From: Bacillus sp. ISL-7
Lineage (GTDB): Bacteria > Bacillota > Bacilli > Bacillales_B > DSM-18226
NCBI RefSeq assembly: GCF_018613065.1
Contig: NZ_JAGGQW010000043.1
Span: 1 to 59,839, forward strand
Reading direction: 5' to 3'
Length of the DNA stretch: 59,839 nucleotides
Shown here: positions 47,007-55,714 of the stretch, one piece after another
Layout: each line of letters begins with the position of its first letter
Numbering within the stretch: position 1 is the first letter of the stretch
The notes under the pieces: generated by a model
The model's database searches: none
Told to the model about the DNA's origin: nothing
Seen by the model: only the letters and a program-made list of their open reading frames with translations
Program-made: the position numbers and the translations under genes

Positions 47007-47192
47007 GTGGAGAAAAAACTAACTAAACGGTTAATTAAATTGGACAACCCTTGGTATACATGGACTGAGAAACTAACCAAACGTTTGATTAAATACTTTT
47101 CAAGAGACCCTGATAACGCTCATCAGGGTTCTTTTTATTTTCTATATTTTTATATAAATGGTGAAGGAGAGTTAGAGAAAAAAGAGTCTTGA
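47007..47192 (+). CDS. Short frame with internal amphipathic repeat, doubtful gene
   Basis: A GTG at 47007 opens a 61-codon frame. Its first part is an imperfect tandem repeat: EKKLTKRLIKLDNPWYTWT then EKLTKRLIKYFSRD. The DNA repeat units lie at about 47009-47041 and 47065-47096. Each unit would form a short basic amphipathic helix. Against a real gene, no good ribosome binding site is seen and the frame runs through a terminator hairpin at 47107. It may equally be a duplicated untranslated segment. Confidence 0.25.
   Translation: MEKKLTKRLIKLDNPWYTWTEKLTKRLIKYFSRDPDNAHQGSFYFLYFYINGEGELEKKES
47105..47138 (+). terminator. Terminator downstream of mqo
   Basis: ACCCTGAT (47107-47114) pairs with ATCAGGGT (47122-47129), followed by TCTTTTTATTTT. 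Confidence 0.8.
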
Positions 47193-47375
47193 CCAACAAA
47201 AATGAACACAGGCATAAGGCTCCCGTGTTCATTTTCAAATAAGAGTAAAATTATTATTCAATTTTTAGAAAAGCTGAGGATAGGTGTAGGTTTTTCTAGT
47301 CAACAATCGCACTCCGATAGATTAAGTACAACTTTTCACAAATAGTTGAAACCGACTTTCTTCTGATCTATTAAA

Positions 47376-47816
47376 CTAAATCCCCTGTACGGCCAAAGAA
47401 CCTTTTTGGAGATGATCTGAAAGGAGACTATACGCAACTACTTTCTTCTTGTACTGTTTGACTACATCAATGCGATCGTTGTAGCTAAAAACAAATAACC
47501 TAACATCTTTTTTGCCTCTTTGTGTATCAATAACTAATGGAGTCTCACTGTTCTCTGGATGCAAATATAATTCCTCGGTCCCTGGAAATATATAATGCTG
47601 CTTTAAAAATGTTGCTTCGTTAAAGGAATGAATAACTTGAATTTTGTCTTTACCTTCTAAGAGTTTTCCGTCAATTGTTACAGTGACATTCGGTTCACTA
47701 AGTTTTGAATGAATTTCAAATTTCCTTATAAGCCATTCCACAGGACCAGTTGGAAGACAAGTCATTAATATTTTTACAATACTTAAAAGAATTATCGAAA
47801 TTACAGCCCAGGTCAT
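47376..47816 (-). CDS. YfmQ-family protein
   Basis: This 146-residue protein has one N-terminal membrane segment (residues about 3-20, MTWAVISIILLSIVKILMTC). A cytoplasmic or extracellular domain follows with EPNVTVTIDGKLLEGKDKIQ, NEATFLKQHYIFPGTEELYL and RLFVFSYNDRIDVVKQYKKK. The sequence matches B. subtilis YfmQ as I recall it. No function is known. The start is ATG 47816. It stands alone on the minus strand between Mqo and the GMC gene. Confidence 0.8.
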   Translation of the reverse strand: MTWAVISIILLSIVKILMTCLPTGPVEWLIRKFEIHSKLSEPNVTVTIDGKLLEGKDKIQVIHSFNEATFLKQHYIFPGTEELYLHPENSETPLVIDTQRGKKDVRLFVFSYNDRIDVVKQYKKKVVAYSLLSDHLQKGSLAVQGI

Positions 47817-48060
47817 TTTCCATCATCTCCATTAAAGCTTTAATTTATTATTAGGGTTTATTATTAATTAAATAATATCTCAACTAGAACAATTATTAAC
47901 CATCCAATTCGGTTAAAAATATACCATCCACTTTCAGAACTTCTCTTATAAAATATATTCTAAAATAACAAAAAGGAAGGGTGAATAGGTGTATCTTACC
48001 CACTACTCCCCCGGTGTTTTTTCATAGGATAATTAAACTGAAAAAAAAGGGGAATGCAAT

Positions 48061-49653
48061 ATGAATGAAAGCCGGTCAAAAAATATATTTGACTATATTG
48101 TTGTGGGGACTGGACCTGCTGGTGCAGTTATGGCTAAGACACTTACAGATGATAAAAAAACCTCGGTACTCGTTTTGGAAGCAGGAGAAAATAATGATCG
48201 GGATCAGCCAATTAGAGATTCTAGATTTGCTCCTGAACTTGAAGAGAAGTTTTTCCCACAGTATTTTTGGCAAGGAGAAGGTGTACCACAACCAGAGGTG
48301 GATGAAAGAGCTTTTGAATGGACAACAGGCCGTCTTTCAGGCGGGGGATCTTCCATCAATGGGGAACAGTATGTCAGACCTACACCAGCAGTATTAAAGG
48401 AATGGGAAAGGCTTTTGGGTTCGTTGTGGTCACCCGAACAAGCGATTCAAAACTTCAAACAGTTAGAAAATTATGATGGGAAAACGAATAATCCAGTAAT
48501 TCATGGCTTTCATGGTCGTTTAAATATCAGACAAACTCCTACTAATCCTCCACATGTAACGAAAAAATTAGTTTCAGCGATAAAGGATGCAACAGGCTTT
48601 CCTAATATTCTTGATTATAATGACCCCAGAACTCCACTGGGTCCTTTTAACCGATGGCAATTATATCAGCGATCGAATGGAGAGCGTGAGAGTTCCTCAA
48701 CTGCATTTTTATCTTCAGATATCATGACTCCCGATGGAATTGGAGTAAATGATCGAAAATTAAGGGTTTTTTATAAATCAACCGCCCTCCGCATTCTATT
48801 CGAGGGTAAGGAGGCAATTGGAATTGAATTTCTTAAAGAAGGGCGAATGGTACAAGCATTTGCCCGGAAAAAAGTGATTATTTCAGCAGGGATAAACAGT
48901 GCCCAGCTTCTCATGTTATCTGGGATTGGACCTTCCAAGGATTTAAAACAGACTGGCATACCAATTGTTTTTGATAATCCCAATGTTGGTAAATATTTAA
49001 CCAATCATACGTTAAACACCGCTACCTTTACGATGAATCAAAAGGATATTCCTGAACTTCAAAACGACCCGTTTTCCCTTTATACAGGTGGAGCCTTCTT
49101 GCCTCATCCTCTTTCAGGAAGAAGTGATCGCAGTAGAGCAGTACAACTTATAGGAATTCCAGCAGAGGGAAATTTAATCATTGCGATTCTATTTTTAAAA
49201 CCAAAAAGCCGAGGAACGATTAAAATACAAAATAATGATCCCTTAAATATTGTACTTGCTGATGAAGGTTTTCTTGAAAACGAGTATGACCTCAACTCCA
49301 TTAAAGAGATTTATAGGACGTATATTAAAAATATTGCAGAAAAACTATCAAACATTGATCCAACATACCAGCTGGTAAATCCAACACTTGAAACAATGAA
49401 TGATGATGAACAACTTGAAAATTTCATTAAAGAAAACTTTGGTCATAATCACCATCAACAAAGTTCACTACGAATGGCACCATTGAATAAAGGTGGCGTA
49501 GTTGATCGTTTTGGAAGTGTACATGGAGTCGATAATCTAATAGTTGCCGATGCACAGATTATTCCCTTTACGGTTGATGGCAACACATCTGCAGCAGCAT
49601 TCCTCATTGGATATACCATTGCCAAACAATTAATGCAGGAAAAATGGAATTAA
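48061..49653 (+). CDS. GMC-family FAD oxidoreductase
   Basis: This 530-residue protein has the N-terminal FAD fold DYIVVGTGPAGAVMAKTLTD with VLVLEAGEN. GMC signature 1 is TGRLSGGGSSINGEQYVR, and signature 2 is KKVIISAGINSAQLLMLSGI with GPS. A C-terminal catalytic region follows with HNHHQQSSLRMA and the FAD-end motif NLIVADAQIIPFTVDGNTSA. GMC enzymes oxidise alcohols such as choline, glucose or aryl alcohols. The substrate is unknown and no betaine-type neighbour is present. The start is ATG 48061 after AAAAAAAGGGG. It is unrelated at close range to the GMC pseudogene at 29.2 kb. Confidence 0.87.
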   Translation: MNESRSKNIFDYIVVGTGPAGAVMAKTLTDDKKTSVLVLEAGENNDRDQPIRDSRFAPELEEKFFPQYFWQGEGVPQPEVDERAFEWTTGRLSGGGSSINGEQYVRPTPAVLKEWERLLGSLWSPEQAIQNFKQLENYDGKTNNPVIHGFHGRLNIRQTPTNPPHVTKKLVSAIKDATGFPNILDYNDPRTPLGPFNRWQLYQRSNGERESSSTAFLSSDIMTPDGIGVNDRKLRVFYKSTALRILFEGKEAIGIEFLKEGRMVQAFARKKVIISAGINSAQLLMLSGIGPSKDLKQTGIPIVFDNPNVGKYLTNHTLNTATFTMNQKDIPELQNDPFSLYTGGAFLPHPLSGRSDRSRAVQLIGIPAEGNLIIAILFLKPKSRGTIKIQNNDPLNIVLADEGFLENEYDLNSIKEIYRTYIKNIAEKLSNIDPTYQLVNPTLETMNDDEQLENFIKENFGHNHHQQSSLRMAPLNKGGVVDRFGSVHGVDNLIVADAQIIPFTVDGNTSAAAFLIGYTIAKQLMQEKWN

Positions 49654-49826
49654 ATAGATTACAGAATACCCCAAACCGTTTGACGTATAAAATAATGATT
49701 CCGTAAGAAAGCAGCAAAAAAAATAACTATCACTAAACTCTTGTCCACTCAAAATTAAAAAGTAAATCATAGTGTAATAGCAAAGGGAAATCCTTTTACT
49801 AAAATAACTATAACAAAGGAGATTAC

Positions 49827-50237
49827 ATGATGAGTTGGAATGAGAGAAGAAACCTATGTCAAGAATTTGCTAGGATCCTCGGTGGGAGTGGAAGCCTAGA
49901 TGAAAATGGAGTTTGTTTAGTGCAAAAGTTTCGTGATATTAACTTTACAATTCTTGGACGCGAAACACATTCTCCACTAGTTAATCCTCAATTTTTTTCT
50001 TTTGAAAATTTAGATCGACAAGGGAATGCGTTAAATTTAGGTGAAACAGTTCTTTTACAAGAAGAAATTAACCCCTTATTAACGGAACTTCGTAAACGGG
50101 ACATTATCGTTACTGCTGTTCATAATCACTGGTTGTTTGAACAACCAAGAGCAATGTACATGCACTTTGAATCAGTTGAACCGCCACTGCAATTTGCAAG
50201 AAAAGTAAGGGAAGCCTTTAGAGTTTTAAGAGGCTAA
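49827..50237 (+). CDS. DUF1259 (LppY/LpqO-like) domain protein
   Basis: This 136-residue protein reads MSWNERRNLCQEFARILGGS, then VQKFRDINFTILGRETHSPL, and the family end segment IIVTAVHNHWLFEQPRAMYM with HFESVEPPLQFA. These are typical of DUF1259, where conserved His residues (HNHW, MHFE) suggest metal or ligand binding. No signal peptide is seen here, unlike the mycobacterial lipoproteins of the family, so it is probably cytoplasmic. It is monocistronic with its own ribosome binding site (AAAGGAGA). Confidence 0.8.
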   Translation: MMSWNERRNLCQEFARILGGSGSLDENGVCLVQKFRDINFTILGRETHSPLVNPQFFSFENLDRQGNALNLGETVLLQEEINPLLTELRKRDIIVTAVHNHWLFEQPRAMYMHFESVEPPLQFARKVREAFRVLRG

Positions 50238-50247
50238 TTTTAACACG

Positions 50248-50290
50248 GCACTATTTAGGCAATCATCGTCTTATATAGTGCTTTTTATTT
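50248..50290 (+). terminator. Terminator after the DUF1259 gene
   Basis: GCACTAT (50248-50254) pairs with ATAGTGC (50275-50281), followed by TTTTTATTTTT. Confidence 0.75.
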
Positions 50291-50369
50291 TTCGTTTCGT
50301 ATGATAGTAATAGTTAGTTTGCCTACTAGCATCATTAGCAAACACTTTTGGTAAATCTGGTCCGTTTGT

Positions 50370-50395
50370 AAAAAAAAAGCTGCCATTTTGGCAGC
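50370..50395 (-). terminator. Terminator of the MATE gene
   Basis: GCTGCCA (50379-50385) and TGGCAGC (50389-50395) form a tight stem followed, on the minus strand, by nine Ts. Confidence 0.85.
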
Positions 50396-50420
50396 AAGGA
50401 TAGCGAAGTAACCTAGTAAT

Positions 50421-51791
50421 CTAAGACACGCTTGGCGATACTTTCTGTTCTGCACTTTTTTTCTTCAACCAAGGTTTGGAGACCCACCGGTTCAAGGCGA
50501 AAAATCCTCGTATACATTCATCAAGTCCTTGGGCCAGCCAAATTCCTAGTAGTCCTAAACCAAGTGTAATTCCGAAAAAGTAACTAAATACTACGGCAAT
50601 GCCCCACATGCAGATCACACCAATGACTACTGGGAACCGTACATCACCTACTGATTTTAAAGAACCCATAAGGACGATATTCATGGCACGGCCAGGTTCA
50701 ATAAATACAATTGCCCACAATACTGGAAGTGCTATAGCAATAATGTTAGTATCTGTTGTAAATATAGTTAAGATGGGCTTACCAATGAGAGCAACAGCAA
50801 GAGAAACCGCAGCTGATACAATGACGGCAATTTTTAATGTCTTAAGACCCCTCTTCAGGGCTCTGTCGTATTGCATAGCTCCGATATAGCGGGCATTCAA
50901 AAGTTGTGTCCCTTGGGCAATTGCCACTGTAAACAGGAAGCAAACCATCGATATATTTAATATATACACCCGTGCGGCTAATGCTGCATCACCGGTAAGT
51001 GCGACAAAGCTTGTAATCACCACTTGCGAAAATTGGTAGGAAAGGTTTTCTCCAGCGGATGGAATACCGATCGACAGGAGCTCCTTTACATCGGTCTTAT
51101 TGATTTGAAAGATATCCTTTATATGAAACTTTAAAGCTAGTTGTTTATAAACAAAGTAAAACAGTGCTACAATGATAAAAATTCGGGCAACAAACATGGA
51201 ATAGGCCACCCCAGCAACCCCTGTTACAGGAAGGCCGAACCACCCTTTAATGGCAATAAAGGAACCGATAATACTAATCACATTCATGATGACCGTAACG
51301 ACCATAGTTTCTTTTGTATGTCCGTAGCTGCGCAAAACAGCACTTAAAGCTAAAGATATGGCTTCAAGGAAAAGAGATAGACCTATGATGGTAAGGAAGG
51401 TGTAAGCAAAATCGTAAACTTCACCGCTAAGTCCGTAAAATTTTAAAAACAAACCGCCAAAAGCAACCACAATGATGGTCATCATAACTCCAAACCAGAA
51501 ATTCACTCCAAAGGAAGATCTTGCAAGGCGTCGCGCCCGGTCCAATCGGTTTGCTCCTAAATTTTGACCGATAAGGATAGTCGCTCCGATGGCTGTGATG
51601 TTAAATACTAAAATAAAAATATTAAGAATCTGATTGGCTACTCCAACTCCTGCAACAGCGTTGTCTGAATATCCGCTTAAAATTAACGTAGCAACAATTC
51701 CCATACTCATATGAAGCGATATTTCGATAAAAAGAGGCCACGTGATACTAAACAATGATTGATTCTGGTACTTATTATTCTCTACAGTCAA
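50421..51791 (-). CDS. MATE-family efflux transporter
   Basis: This 456-residue membrane protein has about twelve helices in two six-helix halves (ITWPLFIEISLHMSMGIVAT first; DVKELLSIGIPSAGENLSYQ begins the second). Conserved NorM/DinF-like positions include GQNLGANRLDRARR and VTGVAGVAYSMFVARIF. It probably exports cationic drugs or metabolites in exchange for sodium or protons. The substrate is not predictable. It is monocistronic with a strong terminator. Confidence 0.87.
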   Translation of the reverse strand: MTVENNKYQNQSLFSITWPLFIEISLHMSMGIVATLILSGYSDNAVAGVGVANQILNIFILVFNITAIGATILIGQNLGANRLDRARRLARSSFGVNFWFGVMMTIIVVAFGGLFLKFYGLSGEVYDFAYTFLTIIGLSLFLEAISLALSAVLRSYGHTKETMVVTVIMNVISIIGSFIAIKGWFGLPVTGVAGVAYSMFVARIFIIVALFYFVYKQLALKFHIKDIFQINKTDVKELLSIGIPSAGENLSYQFSQVVITSFVALTGDAALAARVYILNISMVCFLFTVAIAQGTQLLNARYIGAMQYDRALKRGLKTLKIAVIVSAAVSLAVALIGKPILTIFTTDTNIIAIALPVLWAIVFIEPGRAMNIVLMGSLKSVGDVRFPVVIGVICMWGIAVVFSYFFGITLGLGLLGIWLAQGLDECIRGFFALNRWVSKPWLKKKSAEQKVSPSVS

Positions 51792-51944
51792 TTTATTCTC
51801 CTTCTTTACTCAAAATCATATAAAACCTATATTACTACATTTACTCTAAATGAAAATAAAAAAGTTACTTTTAAAAATTCCAGTTGGACGGATGGACATT
51901 CACCTTGTCCTATTAACAACCGAAAAAGGATATTGTGCTGAAAA

Positions 51945-51973
51945 TGTAAAAAGCTTACTCAAAGAGTAAGCTT
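51945..51973 (-). terminator. Terminator overlapping the CwlJ-like gene stop
   Basis: AAGCTTACTC (51951-51960) pairs with GAGTAAGCTT (51964-51973), with a T run on the minus strand. The stem includes the first bases of the stop codon. Confidence 0.8.
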
Positions 51974-52415
51974 AACTTCCTTTATAAACACTATCACATG
52001 TTCCAGCTTTTGGTTCATAATAACAATGATTTTTATATTGACCAGATTGAGGTTGACCGTACCATGTTGGAGGACATGGAGCATATGGATTAAAGTACCA
52101 AAGGGCATATTTCCCAGGGTGTTCTCTCCAATAATCCAAATTCTGTTTTGCTAATCTTTTCTCAGAAGTTCTCGCTCTTTGATAAAATACATTTCCTTTT
52201 TGAACAGCTTCAAAGGAAAAATTCCCTCCTTGTACTTGAAAAATTACTTGGCGAATTAATCTTAAACCTTTAAAGTCTAAACAATCTGCTTTAAGACGAT
52301 TAACAATTACATTTCCAACATATAACATTCCTTGTATTCCTTCACCTTCGGCTTCCGCTCTCATCATCCTTGCCATTAAGTCAACGTCTGAACTTCTGTA
52401 ATTTACTCTTGGCAT
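51972..52415 (-). CDS. Cell wall hydrolase, CwlJ/SleB-type (spore cortex lytic)
   Basis: This 147-residue protein consists of one Hydrolase_2 domain: DVDLMARMMRAEAEGEGIQG (the catalytic Glu region), MLYVGNVIVNRLKADCLDFK, FEAVQKGNVFYQRARTSEKR and CPPTWYGQPQSGQYKNHCYY. Length and the lack of a signal peptide or peptidoglycan-binding domain fit CwlJ rather than SleB. CwlJ degrades muramic-lactam cortex during germination and is activated by calcium dipicolinate. No gerQ is adjacent, so it may be a second CwlJ paralogue. ATG 52415 is preceded by GGGGTG. Confidence 0.85.
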   Translation of the reverse strand: MPRVNYRSSDVDLMARMMRAEAEGEGIQGMLYVGNVIVNRLKADCLDFKGLRLIRQVIFQVQGGNFSFEAVQKGNVFYQRARTSEKRLAKQNLDYWREHPGKYALWYFNPYAPCPPTWYGQPQSGQYKNHCYYEPKAGTCDSVYKGS

Positions 52416-52470
52416 TTTTTCACCCCAAAAATATAGTATGAAAAAGAGCCTGCATTAATGTAGATTTTTT

Positions 52471-52602
52471 TCAAATAAAATTACTTTTCATCCGACGTCC
52501 AAATATATTTCTGTTGTTCCATTCATATTTGCGTGCAACACGTAAATATTCATCTTCATTCCCCTTATGATCTTTTAGTTCTCCGTAAAAAAGATAATGC
52601 AA
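52471..52602 (-). CDS. Small overlapping frame at the 3' end of the membrane protein gene
   Basis: A frame shifted relative to the gene at 52565 encodes LHYLFYGELKDHKGNEDEYL and then RVARKYEWNNRNIFGRRMKS. It is highly charged and protein-like, and ends at 52471. It overlaps the end of the upstream gene by 38 bases. It could be a separate coupled small gene (TTG 52602 or later), or the original C-terminus of the upstream protein cut off by a frameshift. I do not recognise it. Confidence 0.35.
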   Translation of the reverse strand: MHYLFYGELKDHKGNEDEYLRVARKYEWNNRNIFGRRMKSNFI

Positions 52603-53191
52603 TCACTACGACAGTTACAGGGAGGATAAGCCAGAGCCAATTAAATGAGTGATTTTCTTCTTCGGAGTATGTTTCGTTTTCAAAATTTTCATAAGAAGAT
52701 ACCGTTTCTATTTCTTCAGGCACTACCGTGTCCGATTCATTTTCATCAAAACTAACCGTTTCAGAATATAAATCATCTTCTACTGGTTCATCTTCTGGTA
52801 TTTGTACATCCATCTCTTCTAAATCAGCCAGCGTATAAACGTTCCCTGATTCATCCGCATATGTAGGTTCAACATCGTTTGCATCGTTTAGCATTAATAA
52901 AACCGTTCCAAAAACAAGCGTTTTTGATAACACATCGCCAGAAAAATAACGTGTAGATTTTGGATATTTTGTCGTAAGTGAAGAATAAGATGTCGGTTTT
53001 GTCGTTGTGTTCGTTGTACTGCTTGAGCTCGGTTTTGACGGCGAAGTCTTCGGAGTCGTCGTAGACGGTTTGGTATAGCTAGGACTCGTCCCCCTCGTCC
53101 CGCCTATTCGTGTTTTTGCCTCAGCAATGACATTACAAAGTAAAAAACTTAAAACAAGGATAGATAGCACACTAATCATAGTTTTTTTCAT
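52565..53191 (-). CDS. Secreted/membrane-anchored protein with Ser/Thr/Pro-rich stalk
   Basis: This 208-residue protein has an N-terminal signal peptide (MKKTMISVLSILVLSFLLCN, cleavage near AEA-KTR). A low-complexity Thr/Ser/Pro/Lys region (about 30-75) and a central segment with YFSGDVLSKTLVFGTVLLML follow. Next come an acidic stretch and a C-terminal transmembrane helix (WLWLILPVTVVVIALSFL) with a basic RRTKRS tail. It is a probable surface-exposed, stalk-like membrane protein with an architecture close to bitopic wall-spanning proteins. No known domain is recognised. ATG 53191 follows GGAGGGGATA. It is divergent from the sigma-factor remnant. The C-terminus may be frameshifted (see the overlapping frame). 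Confidence 0.7.
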   Translation of the reverse strand: MKKTMISVLSILVLSFLLCNVIAEAKTRIGGTRGTSPSYTKPSTTTPKTSPSKPSSSSTTNTTTKPTSYSSLTTKYPKSTRYFSGDVLSKTLVFGTVLLMLNDANDVEPTYADESGNVYTLADLEEMDVQIPEDEPVEDDLYSETVSFDENESDTVVPEEIETVSSYENFENETYSEEENHSFNWLWLILPVTVVVIALSFLRRTKRS

Positions 53192-53413
53192 TTATATCCC
53201 CTCCTATAAAATAGCCAGCTCAGATTAAAGAACCTGCTTCCTTTAATTGACTATGCTTAGTAGAATAATATTAACATATTTTTCCTAATTAAATACGAAA
53301 AGCCGTGCGATTTAAATGAGATGGGCCTGTCGTTTGTCCTTTACGAAAAAAGGCTGTTTTTAAAAACTTTATCTGGGAGTACATCGTCTATTGTTTATGA
53401 AGGAGGGATGGAC

Positions 53414-53641
53414 GTGGAAGAAATGACTTTGGAAGTATTAGATACAGAAGACAAAGAAGTACTTATAGACGAAATTATGAATAGTTATGGTCAGGAAGTC
53501 CTCCAGCTTGTTTTTTCATATGTAAATAATCGTACCATAGCAGAAGACCTAACTCAGGATATATTTGTTAAGTGCTATAAAGGAATGCATACATATAGCG
53601 GCAAATCGAAGTTAAGAACATGGTTGTGGAGGATCCGTTAG
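53414..53641 (+). pseudogene. ECF-type sigma factor, region 2 only
   Basis: GTG 53414 behind AGGAGGG opens a frame with a sigma-70 region 2: NSYGQEVLQLVFSYVNNRTI, AEDLTQDIFVKCYKGMHTYS and SKLRTWLWRI. It ends at a TAG right at the conserved segment where normal ECF factors continue with region 2.4 and region 4. Region 4, which binds -35 DNA, is gone. The following DNA belongs to an FtsW/RodA-like gene in mid-frame, so a deletion has fused the two genes' remains. Confidence 0.8.
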
Positions 53642-53648
53642 TTGTTTC

Positions 53649-54167
53649 TTGTTCGTGAATTCCATTTCTTGGAAGTTTTTAAACTATTATCAGAAAGATC
53701 GATTGTTGGCCTATCTAAACCCGGAAAAGTATTCGGATGGACCAGGATTTATGATCCTGCGTGTGAAAGAGCTTCTGCTAAAAGCAGGCTGGTTTGGTAA
53801 CGCCATGAACAAAGAAATTATTCCTGAGGCCCATACTAATTTAGTGTTTGTAAGTTTAACCTCCTATTACGGTTGGCTTTTTGCCATTATGCTAGTTTTA
53901 ATCCTTTTCCTTTTTAGTGTAAGAATCATTGTCATCACAAGTAGGATAAAAGATTCGTATGGAAAACTTCTTCTAATCGGTGCAGTTGCACTTTATACGA
54001 TACAGTTAGCGACTAATATCGGAATGACACTAGGTGTTTTCCCATTCATTGCGATGTCCTTGCCCTTTATAAGTTATGGATTAATGCCAACGCTGCTCAA
54101 TGCGATATTAATTGGGATTGTCTTAAGCGTATATCGCCGAAAGGATCTAACGAGAATACAAATTTGA
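53649..54167 (+). pseudogene. FtsW/RodA/SpoVE-family protein, C-terminal part only
   Basis: The frame reads NYYQKDRLLAYLNPEKYSDG and PGFMILRVKELLLKAGWFGN, then IPEAHTNLVFVSLTSYYGWL. Two or three membrane helices with FPFIAMSLPFISYGLMPTLL follow. This is the C-terminal half of a SEDS-type peptidoglycan polymerase/flippase-like protein. No start codon or ribosome binding site precedes it, and the N-terminal helices are missing. In Bacillus, ECF sigma genes and FtsW-like genes occur side by side, which supports a single internal deletion. Confidence 0.8.
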
Positions 54168-54196
54168 ACTTCAGATAACCCGAATAGGAAAAAGCC

Positions 54197-54233
54197 AAGC
54201 AGTGTGTTTCTCAATGGAAGCACACTGCTTTTA
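54197..54233 (+). terminator. Terminator after the FtsW-like remnant
   Basis: AAGCAGTGTG (54197-54206) pairs with CACACTGCTT (54221-54230), followed by TTAG; the T run is short. Confidence 0.7.
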
Positions 54234-54434
54234 GCGCGTTTTTAGGAAGATTATGAAAAAAATATAGACTTATTCAATTAACTGCCTTTATATACAGTAT
54301 GATTTTCCACCGTATTAAACGTAAGCACTGATACGAAAAATGTCAGTTTTCTGTTTTTGTAGAAGCATTATCAACAGTAAGTATTTATAGTTTTTAACTT
54401 TAACAAACATAGGACTTTACTTGGAGGGGTGGGT

Positions 54435-54512
54435 ATGATGACTTTGCTGCCTCTGAAACTTCCTGCTATCTTTATAGGAACTCTTGCGATGATATCATAT
54501 GGAATAAGTTGA
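54435..54512 (+). CDS. Possible 25-residue hydrophobic peptide
   Basis: ATG 54435 (or 54438) lies just behind a strong TTGGAGGGGTGGG and opens the frame MMTLLPLKLPAIFIGTLAMISYGIS. It is a single hydrophobic segment, like small membrane peptides, or the start of a decayed membrane protein gene. The good ribosome binding site is the only real support. Confidence 0.35.
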   Translation: MMTLLPLKLPAIFIGTLAMISYGIS

Positions 54513-54792
54513 AAATATACAAGATTTTATTTACCTTTATATATTTTTGGCTTATTTACATAAAAATAACATTTCCATAAATGAATAATTAATAAGGGTA
54601 AAATAATACTTGCATATATAGATTAATTGGTCCAAAGGACTTTAAAAAAAAATCTAATAATTTGGCCTAAATTCAAATTTTAACTGATATATTCCAACTA
54701 TCAAATCATACATAGATTAATTGTACAGGGGAAGATAGTTTACTGGAGTTTCCTAAAAACTAATTTTAGAAATTGTGAGATATTTCATTTAA

Positions 54793-54815
54793 ACTAACGG
54801 GGCAGGTTAATTGAA
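54793..54815. repeat. ACTAACGGGGCAGGTTA repeat, copy 1
   Basis: ACTAACGGGGCAGGTTAATTGAAG is one of three related sequences in this window (others near 56393 and 58801). It lies about 90 bases upstream of the flavin-binding protein gene. The arms (CTAAC/GTTA) are inverted. Confidence 0.6.
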
Positions 54816-54884
54816 GAATTGAATAATAACCTAGCAACTATGTGTTAAGATATAAGGCAGAATTACTGAAAGGGTTGAAAGAAA

Positions 54885-55484
54885 ATGTCAAGAGGGGAAC
54901 ACTTGCTGCAAGAACAACATGGGACTATAAAGAAAGCATCCTCTTTTTATGAGAACCAAATGCTTAATTACCTAAATGATAAGATGATACATTTTATAGT
55001 TAAGCAAGGTATGATGTTTATTGCTACAGCTGATTCTAGTGGAAACTGTGACTCCTCTTTTAGAGCTGGCTCAGTAGGTTTTGTAAGGGTTATTAATGAT
55101 AAAACATTAATATATCCTGAATACAAGGGGAATGGTGTTATGGCAAGTTTAGGAAACATCATTGAAAATCCCCATATAGGATTAATGTTTATAGATTTTT
55201 TTGAGCATTCCATTGGGTTACATGTAAATGGTACAGCCTCTATTATAGAAAATGGACAATTAGCCTCATTAAAGATGACAGAAAAGATAATGAATGATAT
55301 TAAAGAAAAAGAAGGTAATAGACCAGAACGTTGGGTTATTATCAAAGTTGATGAAGCTTATATTCATTGTTCAAAACATATTCCAAAGTTAAAACAAATC
55401 GACAAAAAAATATATTGGGGAACTGATGATGAGAAACAAAAGGGTGGGGATTTTTTCAAAGCAAAACAAAGTAAAAAAGATTAA
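54885..55484 (+). CDS. Pyridoxamine 5'-phosphate oxidase-family (FMN-binding) protein
   Basis: This 199-residue protein has the split-barrel flavin-binding fold. Conserved parts are MIHFIVKQGMMFIATADSSG, SSFRAGSVGFVRVINDKTLI, YPEYKGNGVMASLGNIIENP, HIGLMFIDFF and a DEAYIHCSKHIPK C-terminal segment. This matches the subfamily of FMN or heme-binding general stress proteins more than true PdxH. The substrate is unknown. The start is ATG 54885 after GAAAGGG. It is monocistronic, with a hairpin at 55504. Confidence 0.83.
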   Translation: MSRGEHLLQEQHGTIKKASSFYENQMLNYLNDKMIHFIVKQGMMFIATADSSGNCDSSFRAGSVGFVRVINDKTLIYPEYKGNGVMASLGNIIENPHIGLMFIDFFEHSIGLHVNGTASIIENGQLASLKMTEKIMNDIKEKEGNRPERWVIIKVDEAYIHCSKHIPKLKQIDKKIYWGTDDEKQKGGDFFKAKQSKKD

Positions 55485-55503
55485 AAAAATATAGCTAGCG
55501 GGT

Positions 55504-55533
55504 GCGATTGCTTAACAAAGTGGTCGCTTTTTT
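55504..55533 (+). terminator. Terminator after the flavin-binding protein gene
   Basis: GCGATTGCTT (55504-55513) pairs with AAGTGGTCGC (55518-55527), including three wobble pairs, followed by TTTTTTC. Confidence 0.75.
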
Positions 55534-55714
55534 CTTCTTCAAGTAACGGGAGCAGGATAGTGGAATAAGAAATTTATGGGAATATACTGGTTCCAAATTT
55601 TAGGTAAATCTCAAATAACGGATTTGACTACAGTATGCTTTCATTATTTTGAAGCAAACTATACAAAGCACTGTGATTTAATTAACGTTTAAGATGAAAA
55701 AGGGATGGTGTAAG

